Source of the DNA: Cyrtodaria siliqua
Lineage: Eukaryota; Mollusca; Bivalvia; Adapedonta; Hiatellidae
Length of the DNA: 64,000 nt
NCBI GenBank assembly: GCA_037043455.1
Contig: JAWPHD010001350.1
Coordinates: 186,001-250,000 of the forward strand
Direction of reading: 5' to 3'
Part shown: positions 35,101 to 50,100 of the stretch, in pieces
Layout: every line of letters begins with the position of its first letter
Position numbering within the stretch: position 1 is the stretch's first letter
The notes under the pieces: generated by a model
The model's input: the letters and a program-made list of their open reading frames with translations, nothing else
The model's database searches: none
What the model was told of the DNA's origin: nothing
Position numbers and translations under genes: made by a program

Positions 35101-38100
35101 TTAATACTGTAATAAAACATATAAGTCCCAGTTAAAAGAACGCAACATGCATAGTTGTATTACATTCTAAACAATATGGTGTCAGAGCCAAATTACATTC
35201 AATATATCTTACATTATGATGTAAACATGAAATTCAATACAGTAAAGTAAGCACCACACTTAAACAAGAGAAGAAAGTAGCAAACGATAGTATCAGAGTG
35301 TTACATTGTACACATGGTTATCAGTACAAAGAGTACTATCAGAGTGTCACGTTGTACAAAAGGTTATCAGTACAAACAACAGTATCAGAGGGTTACGCTG
35401 TACAAATGGTTATCAGTACAATCACTTACAACGTATACAAGAAGCTCTATAGCTCTATAGTTACTGATAACGAGCAATGAATCAGTGATACAGCGGAAGG
35501 TACATTGACTAGTGTTTGGGGCGCTTATATCAGGGTTTTTTCTGCAGTAGCTTGAGCAATTAGAATAATATTTATTTCAGTTATATATCATTGGAACTGG
35601 TATTTTTATTGATAAATAAAAATATCTTAGTTTTGAAAATCGGTTGAGAAATAAATATTTTACAACCAAAATGAATTTTTGATGGGAATTTTCAGATGTA
35701 AATTACTTGCTATAGGTGGTGGCTTAATGACTGAAACCATTGATCAGGTTCACAATAGTTGGCAAAATTGCTGATACCACTTGAACATATATAGTCACTG
35801 GTATATAATTTACCTGCTATGTTCGCTTCAAATGCAATACCCACAGTGCATGTGCATACACCGTTGATCTTTACTGCTGCTATTAGTCCACAACATCGAT
35901 TGCCATGACTGGAATATTTGTTTAAAATACTGACTAAATGTAACACATAGTCATTGATTGTTTTAATATAATTAGTTTTCTTTCGCAATGACACATCTAC
36001 AATTTGAAACAAAATATACGGTTCGTATAATTCGAAAAAAGAAATACGGTTTCGTAAGCTCTGGAATTAAACACTTATTATCTCAATATAAGTTTTTGGT
36101 AAATAAAGTTTTAAGTGTATCAAAATGTATTTTTGATTATCTCAAAGAGAGGTTATTCATTTCATTAAAGTGTAAATATAGCTTAATTTAACCATTTAAT
36201 ACGTGTTGGTTAACCTAATATCACTTACTCAGTATAAGGTATACTCTCATAATACGATTCAAATTTCGTTGGTCTCACATCCGTGTTGTTGTTGGCAAAG
36301 TTGAACGATAAACTCTTATTCTGTATAAAATATAGAACTGAACATATATACTATTTTTATAACTGATTATCATTTAACCACATGTAACATGTCCTTGGTA
36401 TTGTTACGAGTCGGCTTTACTTCTATGTGTTTGGTAGCGTATCAGTACATGTACTCTGATGTGTACATCTTCATTTGGTAGCGTACTATGCATACACTTA
36501 TATGTAAATCTTCATTTGGTAGCGTACTGTATACCATGTGTATACTTATATGTACATCTTCATTTGGTAGCGTATTGTATACACTTATAGGTACATCTTC
36601 ATTTGGTAGCGTACTGTGTGCATAATTATACTCTTATATGTACATCTTCATTTGGTAGCGTCCTGTATACACTTACATGTACATCTTCATTTGGTAGCGT
36701 ACCATGTATACACTTATATGTATATCTTCATTTGATAGCGTACCATGCATACACTTATAGCGCCTCCGTTACCGAATGGTTAACGACGTTGCGTTGTAAA
36801 CCTTCGCCTCTCACCGCCGTGGGTTCGAATCCCACTGGGAGCTCGACTTGTAAGTGAGGAAGTGTCGATCTTTACAGATAGCGGGAAGCGTACAGTACTG
36901 GTTGTACAATAATACTGATAATAGATGATATGAGGTAAGAATAGAATAATTACACCTTTAAATGGCTGGATTAAAGCTCTCTTAGGGTGATTGTGATGTT
37001 TTCTACACTGTTGTCATATAAATCGATCTCAGCAATAGACTGATGAATGTACGTAAAAGTTGTATACACAATATAAATACAACCTGACCTTATTTACATG
37101 TTCTATTAAGATGATACTGTGATGTTCTAGTAAAATGATACTGTAACCCTAAAACATATCAGTACGAGTATTAGCCCCAATATGCCCGACAATAGCGCTT
37201 GAGCCGGTGCTAGTTGTCTGAGAGGTGTATCCTTACCTGTCATGAGAAGACTCAATAAAACAAAATGTGCTAATGAGAGTGAGAGGTGTTTCATGCTCAA
37301 TACAACCGAGTCTTCTGCCATACTTCTCTGGTTTGTGTTCCTTGCGTTCAAGTGATCCCATAATCACACTTATTAATCGAATATTAATGTTTAGCGAAAG
37401 CAATTGGGGTGGTGGGTGGGGGTGGGTGAGTGGGTGGGAAGACATATATTTACAAGTTAGTGTTATTTTATGTACATCTACCGACACTAAATCGATATAA
37501 TAACAACGCATTCGCATATCAATCGCCCATAGAGTGTAAGATATTATATTTTTTGTTAAGTACCAAAGAGCTAGAACAGAGAATGCACTTTGTAACTTTA
37601 CATAATTAGTGGACTATTATCTGTGAGCTAATTGTAATAAATAAAAAGTAACGATTTCGATGTAAGAGTGATTTGACGTCTAATATTGCTGTTGATTTAC
37701 ATGTAAATATTATTTTTTAAGGCACTGATTCTGAATTACACGGATAAGAAATTTACGAATGTTCCATGCCTACACGATGTGTTTTTTTGTGGTTAAAATT
37801 GGCTTGACAATTTGACAAAAAATGTGATTAAACCGTTAGTATAAGATATAATGTAAGACAAAATGTAAAGCTACGCTGTCGCATGCTAACTAAACTGAGC
37901 AAAAATAGAAACGTCCCCAACTTTACCCATAGATTTAGACACAATGAAATTATATTTTATTTAATATTATAGTGAGCTGAGCTCGCGTCGAGAAGCGACG
38001 CGCGCGCAAGCGAGCTCTACGGTAACGCGAGTACCAAATACTACGGGGGAAAAAAACTTATTAAGGGGAGGTCATGGCTATATTTGTTCCAAACGCAGTT

Positions 38101-41100
38101 AACTCCCATCTCTGTTTGGTATCTGGCCCACCTCTTTTCGCGTTGGATCTAGTCCATCCAGTCGGCCGGTTACCAGACTTCATTCGCCGTCGGAACGGCA
38201 GCGACTCTTATATTGTTTTAGTAATAGCACATGGTAAGATAGTAATGAATAGTTTCTTTGAGTTTTTTCACTTTGATAACGCAATCTTATAATTACACAT
38301 GGTAGCAATGAACAGTTTATCTGTGTTGTAATGCACGCTAACGCAAACGCATCTCATACATGTCAGTAATTCTATTTCTGTGCTGATGTGTACTTTAGCA
38401 CGTCGTGCTACAAAGGTGAATATGTAATCAATTTGTAAGTCATGTCAAGGATTCGCGTAGCACAAATTGGGAAGAAAGTGTCTGGTAAAAAAAACGGTCA
38501 TAGAGTGTTTACGTCTCCGTGACAACTCTTTTTTTGAATATTGTTTTAACACCCGTGACTTGGTCTGTAATTATGTTAACCTTTGTTCCCAGTTTATACC
38601 CAGAAATAATGCTAATTTCTCTCGGCAGCTATTTTACGCTTGCATAAAACTTTGCTTTTTGTTAATGTGACGTCATTAGGTAAACAACCGTCTGGCAATT
38701 TATAAAATAATGTTGATTATTAAAAGCTGAGAGTCAAGGTAACGGTATTTCTACCTAAACTTTAAAAGCTACTGCAGTATCGATAATCTATTATACAGTG
38801 TTTAAATGAAAACGCATCGCACTTTAGTGATATAGATAGATGTTATGGTAAAGTCGATGGGTGGGGAAATGTTAACCACTGCAGTCTGCTGTTGACAAGT
38901 TTCCAAAACATGTGCTCGTTTTTATTTAGAACTCAGGTGTTGAACGGTGCTTAAAGATTCAATTATTTTTATTAAGTTCTGAAAAATGGTTTGGCGTAGG
39001 AACAGGGATGGGGTGGGCGCCCAATAATCTGAGAGTGGGTGGGGCGGGGGGTGGAGGGAGCGAGGGGGCGGTGGGGGGAGGGGGCGGTGGAGATGGAGTG
39101 ATCAGAGTATGTTAAAGGGGGTGGAGAGGGATTGATCAGAGTATGTTAAAAGGGGCCCGGGTGGCAGAGTATGATTTGGCTCCCTCTCCACCCCCTGCCT
39201 CACGCCCCCTCACAAATATTTTACCAAAATTATGTGTGAATCTTCCCCCTCCCCACAAAAAACAACTGTGTCCCAAAAGGTTAGTCTAGTGGTATAAAAA
39301 GGCATTTAAATTAGAAAAAAATAAATACGAACCTGTGTTTTATCGGTGAATAAAATACAGTTGATAGGAGTTCGGATGGATGCGTAGTAATTAAATCAGG
39401 AGTGCGTTAGCACGAGTGATTAAATTACTCACATCTCGATTCTAACACAACAGTAACACCATTTTTTACGCTCTTGTGGGGTCACATTATATTGTCACGG
39501 AGGTGAAGATAATCAGGCTGCTATGTTTACAGGCTGTTCCATTAGGCGCCCCCGTATTCAAAGTTCTGCGTGGTACAATATGCTTAAATACACTAGTATC
39601 ACGTGACAAACAATTAAGTCATAGCTTACGTCATATAGCTTGCGCTGTATGATGTCAAAAGTTCTCAGCTTATGATGGGTTTATATCGGGTGTGTGCAAT
39701 GTTTGGGAGCATGGCAACTTTGTTGTAATTAAAAGTACTGTTGAGTTTGTCTTCGTGATGTATATTTACCAAGTGATGTCATGTAACGTGGCTCTTCCAA
39801 CGGATGAAATATATGCGGGGAATTAATGGAACAGCCGTATTTCATCATAGAATGACATACAGTGGTCTCTCTTCTTTATGTATATGAAAGACTGCACAGG
39901 TCGTGTTAGAATTATTGTTAAAAATAGAAATAAACATGATAATCCAGCCAGGAGACAACAGTCAGAAAATACACTTGTACTCTGGTGAAAATGAGCATAT
40001 ACACAAATGTCATAAATAAACACAACTCAACGCATATCAACTGGAATTATTTGATTGTTTAAAATAAAAATAATAATGCCATAAGAAACAAGAAAGGAGA
40101 GAATACATACTTTAATAGAAATTTTCTAAGTTCAAGGCCTGAAACACAGTCTAAAATGCACGTTATACTTCATATTGTCTAACCGATTATAACTGATGAC
40201 TGATCGGTTACATCCAATCAATGGTCACTAGTTATCAATATGTTTCAACCGATTGCCCATCACTAGTAACTGGCAGTTGAATGATATAATTTGGATCTTG
40301 ATACCTCATTTTTGCAGCTTAAAAGCACAATTTTGAAATAATTATATACGCGTCTAATTTCGAATACTTTTCAGTTTATGGAGCTAATTGCTTAATCTGG
40401 TGTGCCTGAATAGAAAATGGCTATTCTATGGTCTAAACTGAATACACTGATGATATTTTATCTTTCTTGCACTATTTATGATTTTATCATTACCAACCTC
40501 CCAAGGCACATTATTATTGATACTATAACAACAGGTAAATAATGTGTATTTAAGAATTGATTCGCTAATTTTCGGTATTCCTGGAGTTTTAAAGACGATA
40601 GTGGTTGGCAAATTTACCATAAACGCAAAGTGAATGGAAAATTAACCATGAATACATTTATGATAAAGTTGCCACTCACTACCACCGTTCAAAGCGCAAT
40701 AATTACATTTCTATTGCATTGACCTTAAACGAAACACATTTATGTGCTGCATTTAAATTCCCAGTGAAATAACACTTTTACGTTTTGGGCTGAGCTAAAT
40801 CAAACAAGGTATAGTTTATTCATTTGATTAACTTGAGAACTGTCACCAAAGTACATAAAAGGGTTAAATTCAATATTTCGGTATTTTTACGGGTTATGAA
40901 AAACATAAGCTAGTTTAAATTTAGCGGGAAGTGTCTCGGACTTCACACTATTTAAACTATAATGTCGAAAGATCTATATATTGAATTAAATCCTTAAAAA
41001 ATCAATTCTTCAATGGATTCATCTAGTTTTTCATTTGCCTGACTCCAGTACATGCTTGTTAACATCCCTCTGCCAGGATTTTTTTTTCCTTTTGCTGTGG

Positions 41101-44100
41101 TAAACAGTAGCTTCTGGAACATATATTTTTTTATGGCGTATCAACACATTATCTAAGGTTATTTAGAGCCGCCCCAAATAGAGAAGGATACATAGGAATC
41201 ATAGAACCTTCAATACAAAGGACTGCCCACTTTATGTCCGGCGCATCCTTGGCCGGGTAGTAAAGAGGCTGCTTCTAAAGCTTTCTCGTCTCTCAGAGCT
41301 ACGGGTTTGAACCCCACTGTAAGCTTGACTTGTCAAATGAAAAAGTGTCGATAATAACGGACGGATACAGTACTCAGGTTCTACCTGAGAAAAAAATGGG
41401 TCTGCTCCTACCATAAAAAATTAGACCGTCATATATAGCCTTACATTTTCTAAAAATGACGTAAACGTAACACAACATTCAGACAGTTCATGTCAACATC
41501 AAAAAGACAAAGCTAAGAAATTAAACGTTTTCCCATGGGCACATTGAAACACTCAGTGATGCAAGTAAGACCTCTAGATTCAAAGTATACCATGCTGTGT
41601 CACAACCGTTTCAGAAACCCTTAGATGACCTGAATGTTCAAGAATGTCCAAGAAAGGAATATAGTATGCGTCAGTCTTCCATTGTTTGAGGTTGTTTATG
41701 ACTGCGTTCTGCTTTATGTAGAACTCAGTATTAATAACCTGCAACGTATGGCTTGAACTTGCAACCGAACTAAAAAGGACTGGATGTACCTGTACCATTA
41801 ATGAGGAGCAGTTATCTGTGGTTGATGGATACAATAGTGGGAATAAGTGATGTACCAAACAATCAATTGTGGCCAACGATCAGTTATTTAGTAATTGATA
41901 TTAAGTTATGACATTCCACAAGAGATCATTGCAAAAAATAGAATTCTATTATCGCTGAAAACAAAAACAAAACATACAAGCTACTTAGTAGAGAATCAGT
42001 CGGAATATAACCATCTCCAAATAATACAAAATAACCTCCTTTTTATGTTCCCAAAGGGTGGCATACAGTAGAAGACGAACTGTCTGTCCGTTCGTCTTTA
42101 CAATCGTGTCCGCTTAATAACTCTGACATTAATGGACAGATTTTCAAATAACTTCGCACAATTGCTCACTACAACTAGTCGACGTGTCGCGCACAAAACC
42201 CAGGTCCGTGGCTGCAAGGTCAATGTCACATTTAGAGGTCAAATGTCAAAACAAAGTGCTTTCGTGTCCGGTTAATAACTCTGACATTCATGGACAGATT
42301 TTCAAATAACTTGGCACAATTGCTCACCACAACTAGACGACGTGTCGTGCACAAAACCCAGGTCTGTGGCTAGAAGGTAAATGTCACACCTAGAGGTCAA
42401 ATGTCAAATTGTGTCCAGTCAATAACTCTGGCATTCCTGGACGGATTTTCAAATAACTTGGCACAAGTGCTCACCACAACCGGACGACATGTCGCACACA
42501 AAATCCAGGTCCGTCGCTCCAAGGTCAAGGTCACACTAACAAGTCAAAGGTCACTTTGGGGACATTTGTCACTTACTGTGACATTTTTTTTCCCCATTAT
42601 TTCTTCAGTTTTATTGTCATTTTTTTCTTTCTTTTTTTTTAAATTATTTTTTAATTTTTTGATTTAGTACAAAATAAACTCCTTTTTATGTTCCCGAAGA
42701 GTGACATATAGTAGACGCACTGTCTGTCCGTTCGTCTTTACAATCGTGTCCGCTTAATAACTCTGACAGTAATGGACAGATTTCCAAATTACTTCGCACA
42801 ATTGCTCACTACAACTAGACGACGTGTCGTGCACAATACCCAGGTCCGTGGCTTCAAGGTCAAGGTCACATTTAGAGGTCAAAACAAAGTGCTTTTGTGT
42901 CCGGTTAATAACTCTGACATTCATGGACAGATTTTCAAATAACTTGGCACAAGTGCTCACCACAACTAGACGACTCGTCGCGCACAAAACTCACGTCCGT
43001 GGCTAGAAGGTCAATGTCACACTTAGAGGTCAAAGGTCAAATTGTGTCCAGTCAATAACTCTGGCATCCCTAGACGGATTTTCAAATAACTTGGCACAAG
43101 TGCTCACCACAACCGGACGACATGTCGCACACAAAATCCAGGTCCGGAATTTTTTTTTCATTCTTTTTTTTTTTTCGTTATTTCTTCATTTTTTTTTTGT
43201 GAATTTTTTTTTTTTTTTTTTTAAAAATTTAATTTGTTTGTGATTTTTTTTTAAAATAAATTTTTAATTTTTTGATTTTTTAAATTTGTTTTTATAATTA
43301 TTTTTATTATTATATTTTTTAATAATTAGTGTTTTTTTTAATTGTTTTCAAATATATCTCGCTCCAAGATCAAGGTCACACTTACAGGTCAAATGTCACT
43401 TCGGGGGCATTCGTCACTTACTGTGACATTTCTTGTTTATATACAAAGAAAGTTACATTTTTTCGCGTACAATTCAGAGACGGGGAAACGAACCAAGCTG
43501 CATTCATCTAGTGACATTGGTGAGAAGTGAGTGAGTTCAAGTACGCTACCCAGACATGATTTGATATTTTGTATCACATCCGTGGTTGAGAGGGTAAAGA
43601 CGCTGCATTGGAAACCATCTCAACGCTGCGGGTTCGAATCCCATTGGGAGCTCGACTTGTAAGTGTCGATTCTTATGGACGACGGGAAGTATACAGTATG
43701 TGTCTTACATGTTCAACCCAGGAATAAGTGAGTGGTCTGCTTCCACCACTAAACATTTTTGACTGTCATACATAGCCTAAAATGTGCTGGAAAATTACAT
43801 AACACGCCAAACAAACAAAAACGAGTTTAATTTCAATTGCCCTTTAGAAAAATGTTCTTGTCCGGTCCATGTGGTAAGTAGCATACACATCTATGGGTCC
43901 TTTATTCAAGGTCATGCAGGTTTTATGTCCAGTCATGCTCCTAAACCCCTTCTTCTTTCTAGTAAAGAGCTAGAATCTTCATAGATCATGATTAGCTCTT
44001 AAAATAATGAGACGCAACCTAAATTGCCTTGTGTTTTCGATGACCGGACAGGCTGTGGACCCTATGATGACGCCTACCTAAAGCCCATTGGGACGGTGGC

Positions 44101-47100
44101 GTTTGATGTTTGTCCATGTCCTTTCTTGTCGTGCCCTTAATGGTGTATTCTCTTACTGCTCTGGCCTCTACCAAGTCATTGAGTACCTTCATTGTAGCTT
44201 TCAAGGCTATTGTTTTTTTGTATTATATTTACACGAGCATATTTGTGTTTTACTTTTATTGCCTTTTGATGCTACCTTCTTTGTTAGAGATTAGATCATG
44301 GCGGGGATTTCTTTATTTACACTGTCCTGTTTTAATGGGATGACAGTAGGTTAAGTGTGAGGTTTGGTGCACCCTAGAACCTGTTTAAACCCCCCAGTGG
44401 CCTACTTTGCCACTGATCGTTCCAAGGCGGTAGCCCTATTGCCAACCCTTTTGTGTTTGTGATGTTGTTTGCATTTTTTATTACTTTTGCCTTTTCGTTT
44501 GTCTGTTTGCGTGTTTGGTTTAGTGTTTTGTGGTTGACTGTCGTCCTTGAATGCTGCTTCCCTGTCCGATATTGTTATCCTTCTTCAATAGACCGTGTGT
44601 TGAACATTAAAGTAATGTTAACAAGTTCAAGGTCAGTGTGAATACTGATGTACTTTTGGTGTTCATTCCAATAAGCTGTCCAACAATTTCAGATAATGAG
44701 ATGAAACTGTTACCCTGTTGTTAATATATTAGGCGTGAACATCCTTAATTTCAAGTCAAGCAGCTCGTGCAAGACATTTTCCCTTGGCTTTGTCCGTCTG
44801 ATGGGGATGGTAAATAGAAAGTCCAAACTACCAAAGGCTTTCCTGTATGCATGTTAAATAATTATTACAATCTTTTTACAGTAAGAGTAGGGCAGGGTTT
44901 CATGATTATTTTTTATTCTTCACCTCTCACTGAGGTGTCTCTAATAACCATAATATGCTGATGTATTATGATTGTTTTCATTTGCGTTCCAGTTTTTTTT
45001 TTAATGAGTTGAGCTCGCTATGAGGCAGTGCTTTATTCATATTATGCAAATACCTTTGTTAAAGGCCAGCACTGTGATGAAAACAATTGTCTTTGAATCA
45101 AACTTCTGGGCGAACGTATTCCCCTTGATTTGGTTTAAACAGAATTCTCTGGTCTTGTGGTTAAGAATTTGAGTTAACACAGTTTTGTTATATTGAAATA
45201 AACAGAGAATGACCTCATCACCACAAAAACAGAGAAAAGACGCTGATATTTTCACTAATTTTTGCGCCATACAGCTTTCAAGAACGAATATTTTCAGATT
45301 ACCTCCCTTTATAATAAAAATATAATAATTTCACAATTTGAATAAAACATGTTTTAGCAGCAACAGACAAACTTTGGTTTTTGATGATTATTAATATTGA
45401 TCAGAATGATTGAGTGATAAGTATAAAATGATGAAATTTTATCTAGATTGGTGTACAAAGCGTAACAAAGTAAACCCTTTGCAAATCACAGCTTAAAAGA
45501 GGGACGTTTCTATCTTTGGTGAGTATAGTTTACTGGAGATAACAAATAGGTACAAAAAACATGACCGCGTGGTCGCAGTGTAATATTATCGTGCACCTGT
45601 GCCGTAAATAACACGCTTCAAGTCAATGTTATCTATTATATATATATACACATATAAACAAGTTTACATACTATATTTTGTGCCAACTCTGGAATATCTA
45701 TATCCACACCCACGTCCGTGACAGCTATGACCACACCCTTTCCGGTGTACCCCTGTGACCAGGCATCTTCAACACCCATGCCGAACTGCTTACAGTTTGT
45801 GAACGACTATAATGTTATGGTATGAAATATAATAATAATATAACAATACAGTAGAAAGGAAACGCAATGTGTGGCTATAACTTTTAAATTACTTGTTCTA
45901 ACGATATATACTATACATATAATTATGAACGTATGAACTGTGTAAAATAATCCGTTTAACTTTATAATATGGTTGTTAGTTTTATAGTTCGTTTTATAGT
46001 TCAAATTTGTAAAGTCAGGCATAGTTTAATAGTTATATGGGATATATAATATATATATGATACAAATCCGGATGGCAAATCAGATTTGAATCTGTTGGTT
46101 GAACTTGATTTTGTTTTTTTGTTTCAACACATTTCAATATCCATATGCGTACATTGTCAGTTTGTACAAATATACTATATGACGTACATGTGTTAATTCC
46201 CCAATGTGGTCGTCGTCCGGACTGGACACGGAAGAAGAAGGCTCACGGTCTTGTCTCAGGCTATCATTGTAGATCAACACCTGTTGGATATCTATTACCT
46301 ATATTACAAAAAAAAACAAAGAAAACTCAACTGAGAAAAATCTAAAATGTAGTATATCATTATCCTGTTTAATTGAAAATATACACGTTCTAGAACAAAC
46401 CCTCTCTAAAGAGAGCCCAAATTAATAACCGTTATTTTACATCAGTCTATCCGTTTCTCGTGTATACTGATGTTGTTGGTAGTTGTCAAATAATTTCGAA
46501 TAAGAATTTGAAAGTAAATGTGTGATTTCGTTTTAATCATTTAATATGCATGGTGCAAAGTAGTACAGATTAATTAACGTTAGCTTTGGCATCTCTCAGA
46601 AAGTGAACATTTGATAAACAAGCGAGATCGGCTTTGTTTTACTTAGTTGCTCGTCTATTTAACTTTAATGCGTTTTATATTACATTTTCCTAAAATATAT
46701 GCTTCATCCCTAATATGACCTAGTTTGTTTTACCTTGCTTCATGAAATTACTTTGCGTATGAATCTCAAAACGCATGTCGTTATTGAAACTGACGAATGG
46801 CAATCATGAATTGAAGTTTTAAAACCCTCTTGAACGTTATGATATAACATTTCTTGAGGATTTATTATTAGTTCCAGTTCAGTTATAGTAATTGGGAAAC
46901 ATAGAATATAACGTTTAATTAAATTTAATAGATATCATGACGTTGACACACTCTTTGTATGCGTAACTTACTCCAGTATTGATCATCTCCGACGCTTGAT
47001 TGTATATACAATCATCTTGACCCTTTGCGCAGAAAAAAATAAAGATGAAACCGGAGCGGTAGTTTTTCTTATTTATCAAGGTATGTTTGACCATCCACAT

Positions 47101-50100
47101 TTAGTTCATCGATTACGTTTTACTCTTTTCGTATTTATAAATTTATAAAATAGTGCATTGTTTATCTGTCGTTATGTCTGGTGTGTCTGTTTCAGCGAAT
47201 TAGAAATACCAGAATATCGGTAAAATGGCTGCCGCTTCAAACATGTTTTAGAAGAAAGCTTATAGACGTTTGTCGTAGAAATAAACAAGCGTCGCAGATG
47301 ATCTTGACTAGTAACTTATTAATCAAGGGATAAGTGTAATAATTAATTTCACGAACATAACTATGACATAAAACATCAATGTATGGCTTGTAAAGCTGTT
47401 TTATATTTAAAATGGGACTGAGAGAAACTTACCTTGCCCTCACACGTATTAATAATAGTTTGTTTCTCTGCTGTTTCCATTTTCTTTGGTGCTTTACCTC
47501 GCCTCTCGAACAAATATAACGAAGGAACAATCTGCAGTGTAAATTTACTTGAAGTATCAACAATAAGTTGATTGATATCATATTAACAGTACAACGTTAT
47601 GTGTTACACATTTTGTATATATTTACGTATTTTGTTTTACATACATATGATCATCACCGTGTTATGCTTATATTACCTTGTAAGAAGGTATATAGCCTGG
47701 TAGGGAATTCGTTTTTTAAACTGTCCTGTTTAATTTGGATTACTACTTGGTGTTTGTTTTATTGCGGGGTTTTGATTGAGTGTGTTCAATGAATAGGTTG
47801 TATCCTCTATCAAACTAAGCAGCATAACAAAGCAATATAGGTATAACACAAAGGTGACCAAGTACAAAATGACAACAAAAATAAAGCATAGAAAGACACT
47901 AGACAAGTAGTCAATGACATAGCAGTAGCAAGTGCAACAATAGTATAAACCGTTAAGGGCAACGACAAAACAGGAATTAAGACAAACATTCAACGTTACC
48001 ATCCCGTTAGGGATGTCATAGTAACTATGTTGGGTGATCACACAATCACAGAGTAAAGCATACATCGCTCAACCACTTATCAGGTAGTTTTGCGAAATGC
48101 TCGGTTAATAACCTCCTTTATAGAATGTTTCACAAGTTTAAGAACGACTGTACGAGGTTTGTAAGTCATGTCACCATAGTTTTGGTATCAAGCGTGAGGC
48201 CCGAAGAAGTTTTTTCAAAATGTGCCGTTTTAATTTACCTGTGAAGGTGCTAAGTTGTATTTACACTGCAATTAAATGGTTTAAACAGGATATGTGTTGG
48301 CTTGTTTAATATAATTTCTAAAGTGAGAACATCTATCAGGCAAACACAATTTTATATCAACTTTTAATACAGTGCTGAATACGCAGTCGATGATTCTTAA
48401 AAACAATAAAAATGAACTCATTAGTTCATATCAGACATTGACCGTATCGCCGTTGAGAAAACGCCACCAATCACGGACACATACGTCTTTTCTTTGTTTA
48501 CGTAATAACACAAATCAAAGAATACAATAAATCACGCTAAATGCTATATTAATTACACGCATGATAAGGATAAGCTAACCGCGGTCAAATAGCTGACGAA
48601 TTTCCGGTTTAGTAGTTTAGTACTTTTGAAATCAGTATACTTCCTGTTTTGTAATCATCATGATGACTCATTAAACGTTTATGGTAAGCAAACACACATT
48701 TGATATAATGAACTGGTTATTTAATTGTAGCGAATTCGTTTTACGGATATAGCGATACGGATATAGCGAACCTCGGTTATAGCGACGTATTTATGAGGTT
48801 TCCAGGATTTCGTCAAAGCAAGTTTTACTGTATTATAGTTTTTACCACTGACCGTTTCAAGGCAGTACGCATAAAATAAAAAAGATAAAACTTTTATGTT
48901 TGTGGTATGGCCGAAGTTTTCTTAAACTTGTTTGATTCGTATGCGTATTTTTGGTTGACTGTGTTGTTTGAATGCTACATCTCCTGTTCAGCTGTACCAA
49001 TACTTGCAATTTGTAACAGTCTGATATTATTTTACTTCGATGTTAACGTGACATTTTAAAGTGTCACCTAATATATATAGTGTTTAAATTAAAGATGATC
49101 TAACTATCTCGATTTATAATGCTCAGTCATGCATTTATCTTAACTTTGCTTTTGGCAGTATTTCAATAACGATTTTACTAGGTTAGAGTACTAACGTATT
49201 GTAATTCAATATCAACTGCTCAGTAAAATAAATCAAAGTCACTGTTTAATCTATGCAAAGTATAACCGGTGAATACTATTATTTAAAAAGTTAAGACTCT
49301 CATTAAAAGGAACACTTGTAAAAACATGTCTTAGTATATGACGTTATAAATAATAACCATAACCTATTCGTTTAGACGTTAAGGTTTGGATCAGAATAGT
49401 CTAGATCAGCTGGACGCTTGCTTGTTTTCAAGACAAACGTTTAGAACAGTTCTCCTAAACAAAGTTTGACTTTTGCCGAGATTCTGGTATCGTTTCTGAT
49501 TGGCTGATAATAATGCACCTTCTAGCCAAGGTATACAGAAGGCAGAAAGATACTAATTTAATAAATAAACAAGGAGGGAAATTTCATCATTATATAGACG
49601 AAATAATAGCGGATGATCGGACATACTTGAATAAAAAAATAATAATTACGGTCACGTGCTTCCGTTTTCAAATTTGTTTCGGCACAAACGGTCCAGACGT
49701 TGTAATTACAATCAAGCGTCGAGGATGATCACGACTAGAATCATCGAGGCCACTTAAATGTGATATTAAAGCTAAATATAGATAATGCCGGTACTAGGGT
49801 CGCGAGTTGCTTAGTGTATTAACTCTCAGGAACACGTTCAATAAATAACCGTGTCTGCTACTGTCTTCTATTGTATTTGACGGTATGTGTTTTGTGTCAC
49901 ATACAACTGTTCTAAGATTAAAATGCACTATTTTAAGTTAGAAGAGAACGGTCAAATTATGCTTTGATACACATTTGACAAAATATGTGTTAACATGTTA
50001 AAACAATGGACATACAATATACACATTTAATGAACATACATAAAGGCTATTTGTTGCTTATTACCCTACAATTGTTCATGTTAAATTTACAATTTGATAT

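Noticed and set aside
36768..36845. Functional tRNA gene
   Set aside because: The T arm is good but the acceptor stem does not pair, and the same non-tRNA body follows in three related copies, so it is a SINE head.
41580..41876. 98-codon minus-strand ORF between a SINE and a dispersed repeat
   Set aside because: No motif, no convincing splice context, and it does not fit the phase of the surrounding convertase gene.
44088..44641. Several overlapping plus-strand ORFs with hydrophobic content
   Set aside because: All lie in the Naiad 3' UTR; other UTR copies break these frames.
47730..48065. 111-codon minus-strand ORF with possible membrane segments
   Set aside because: The DNA matches the Naiad 3' UTR in reverse orientation.
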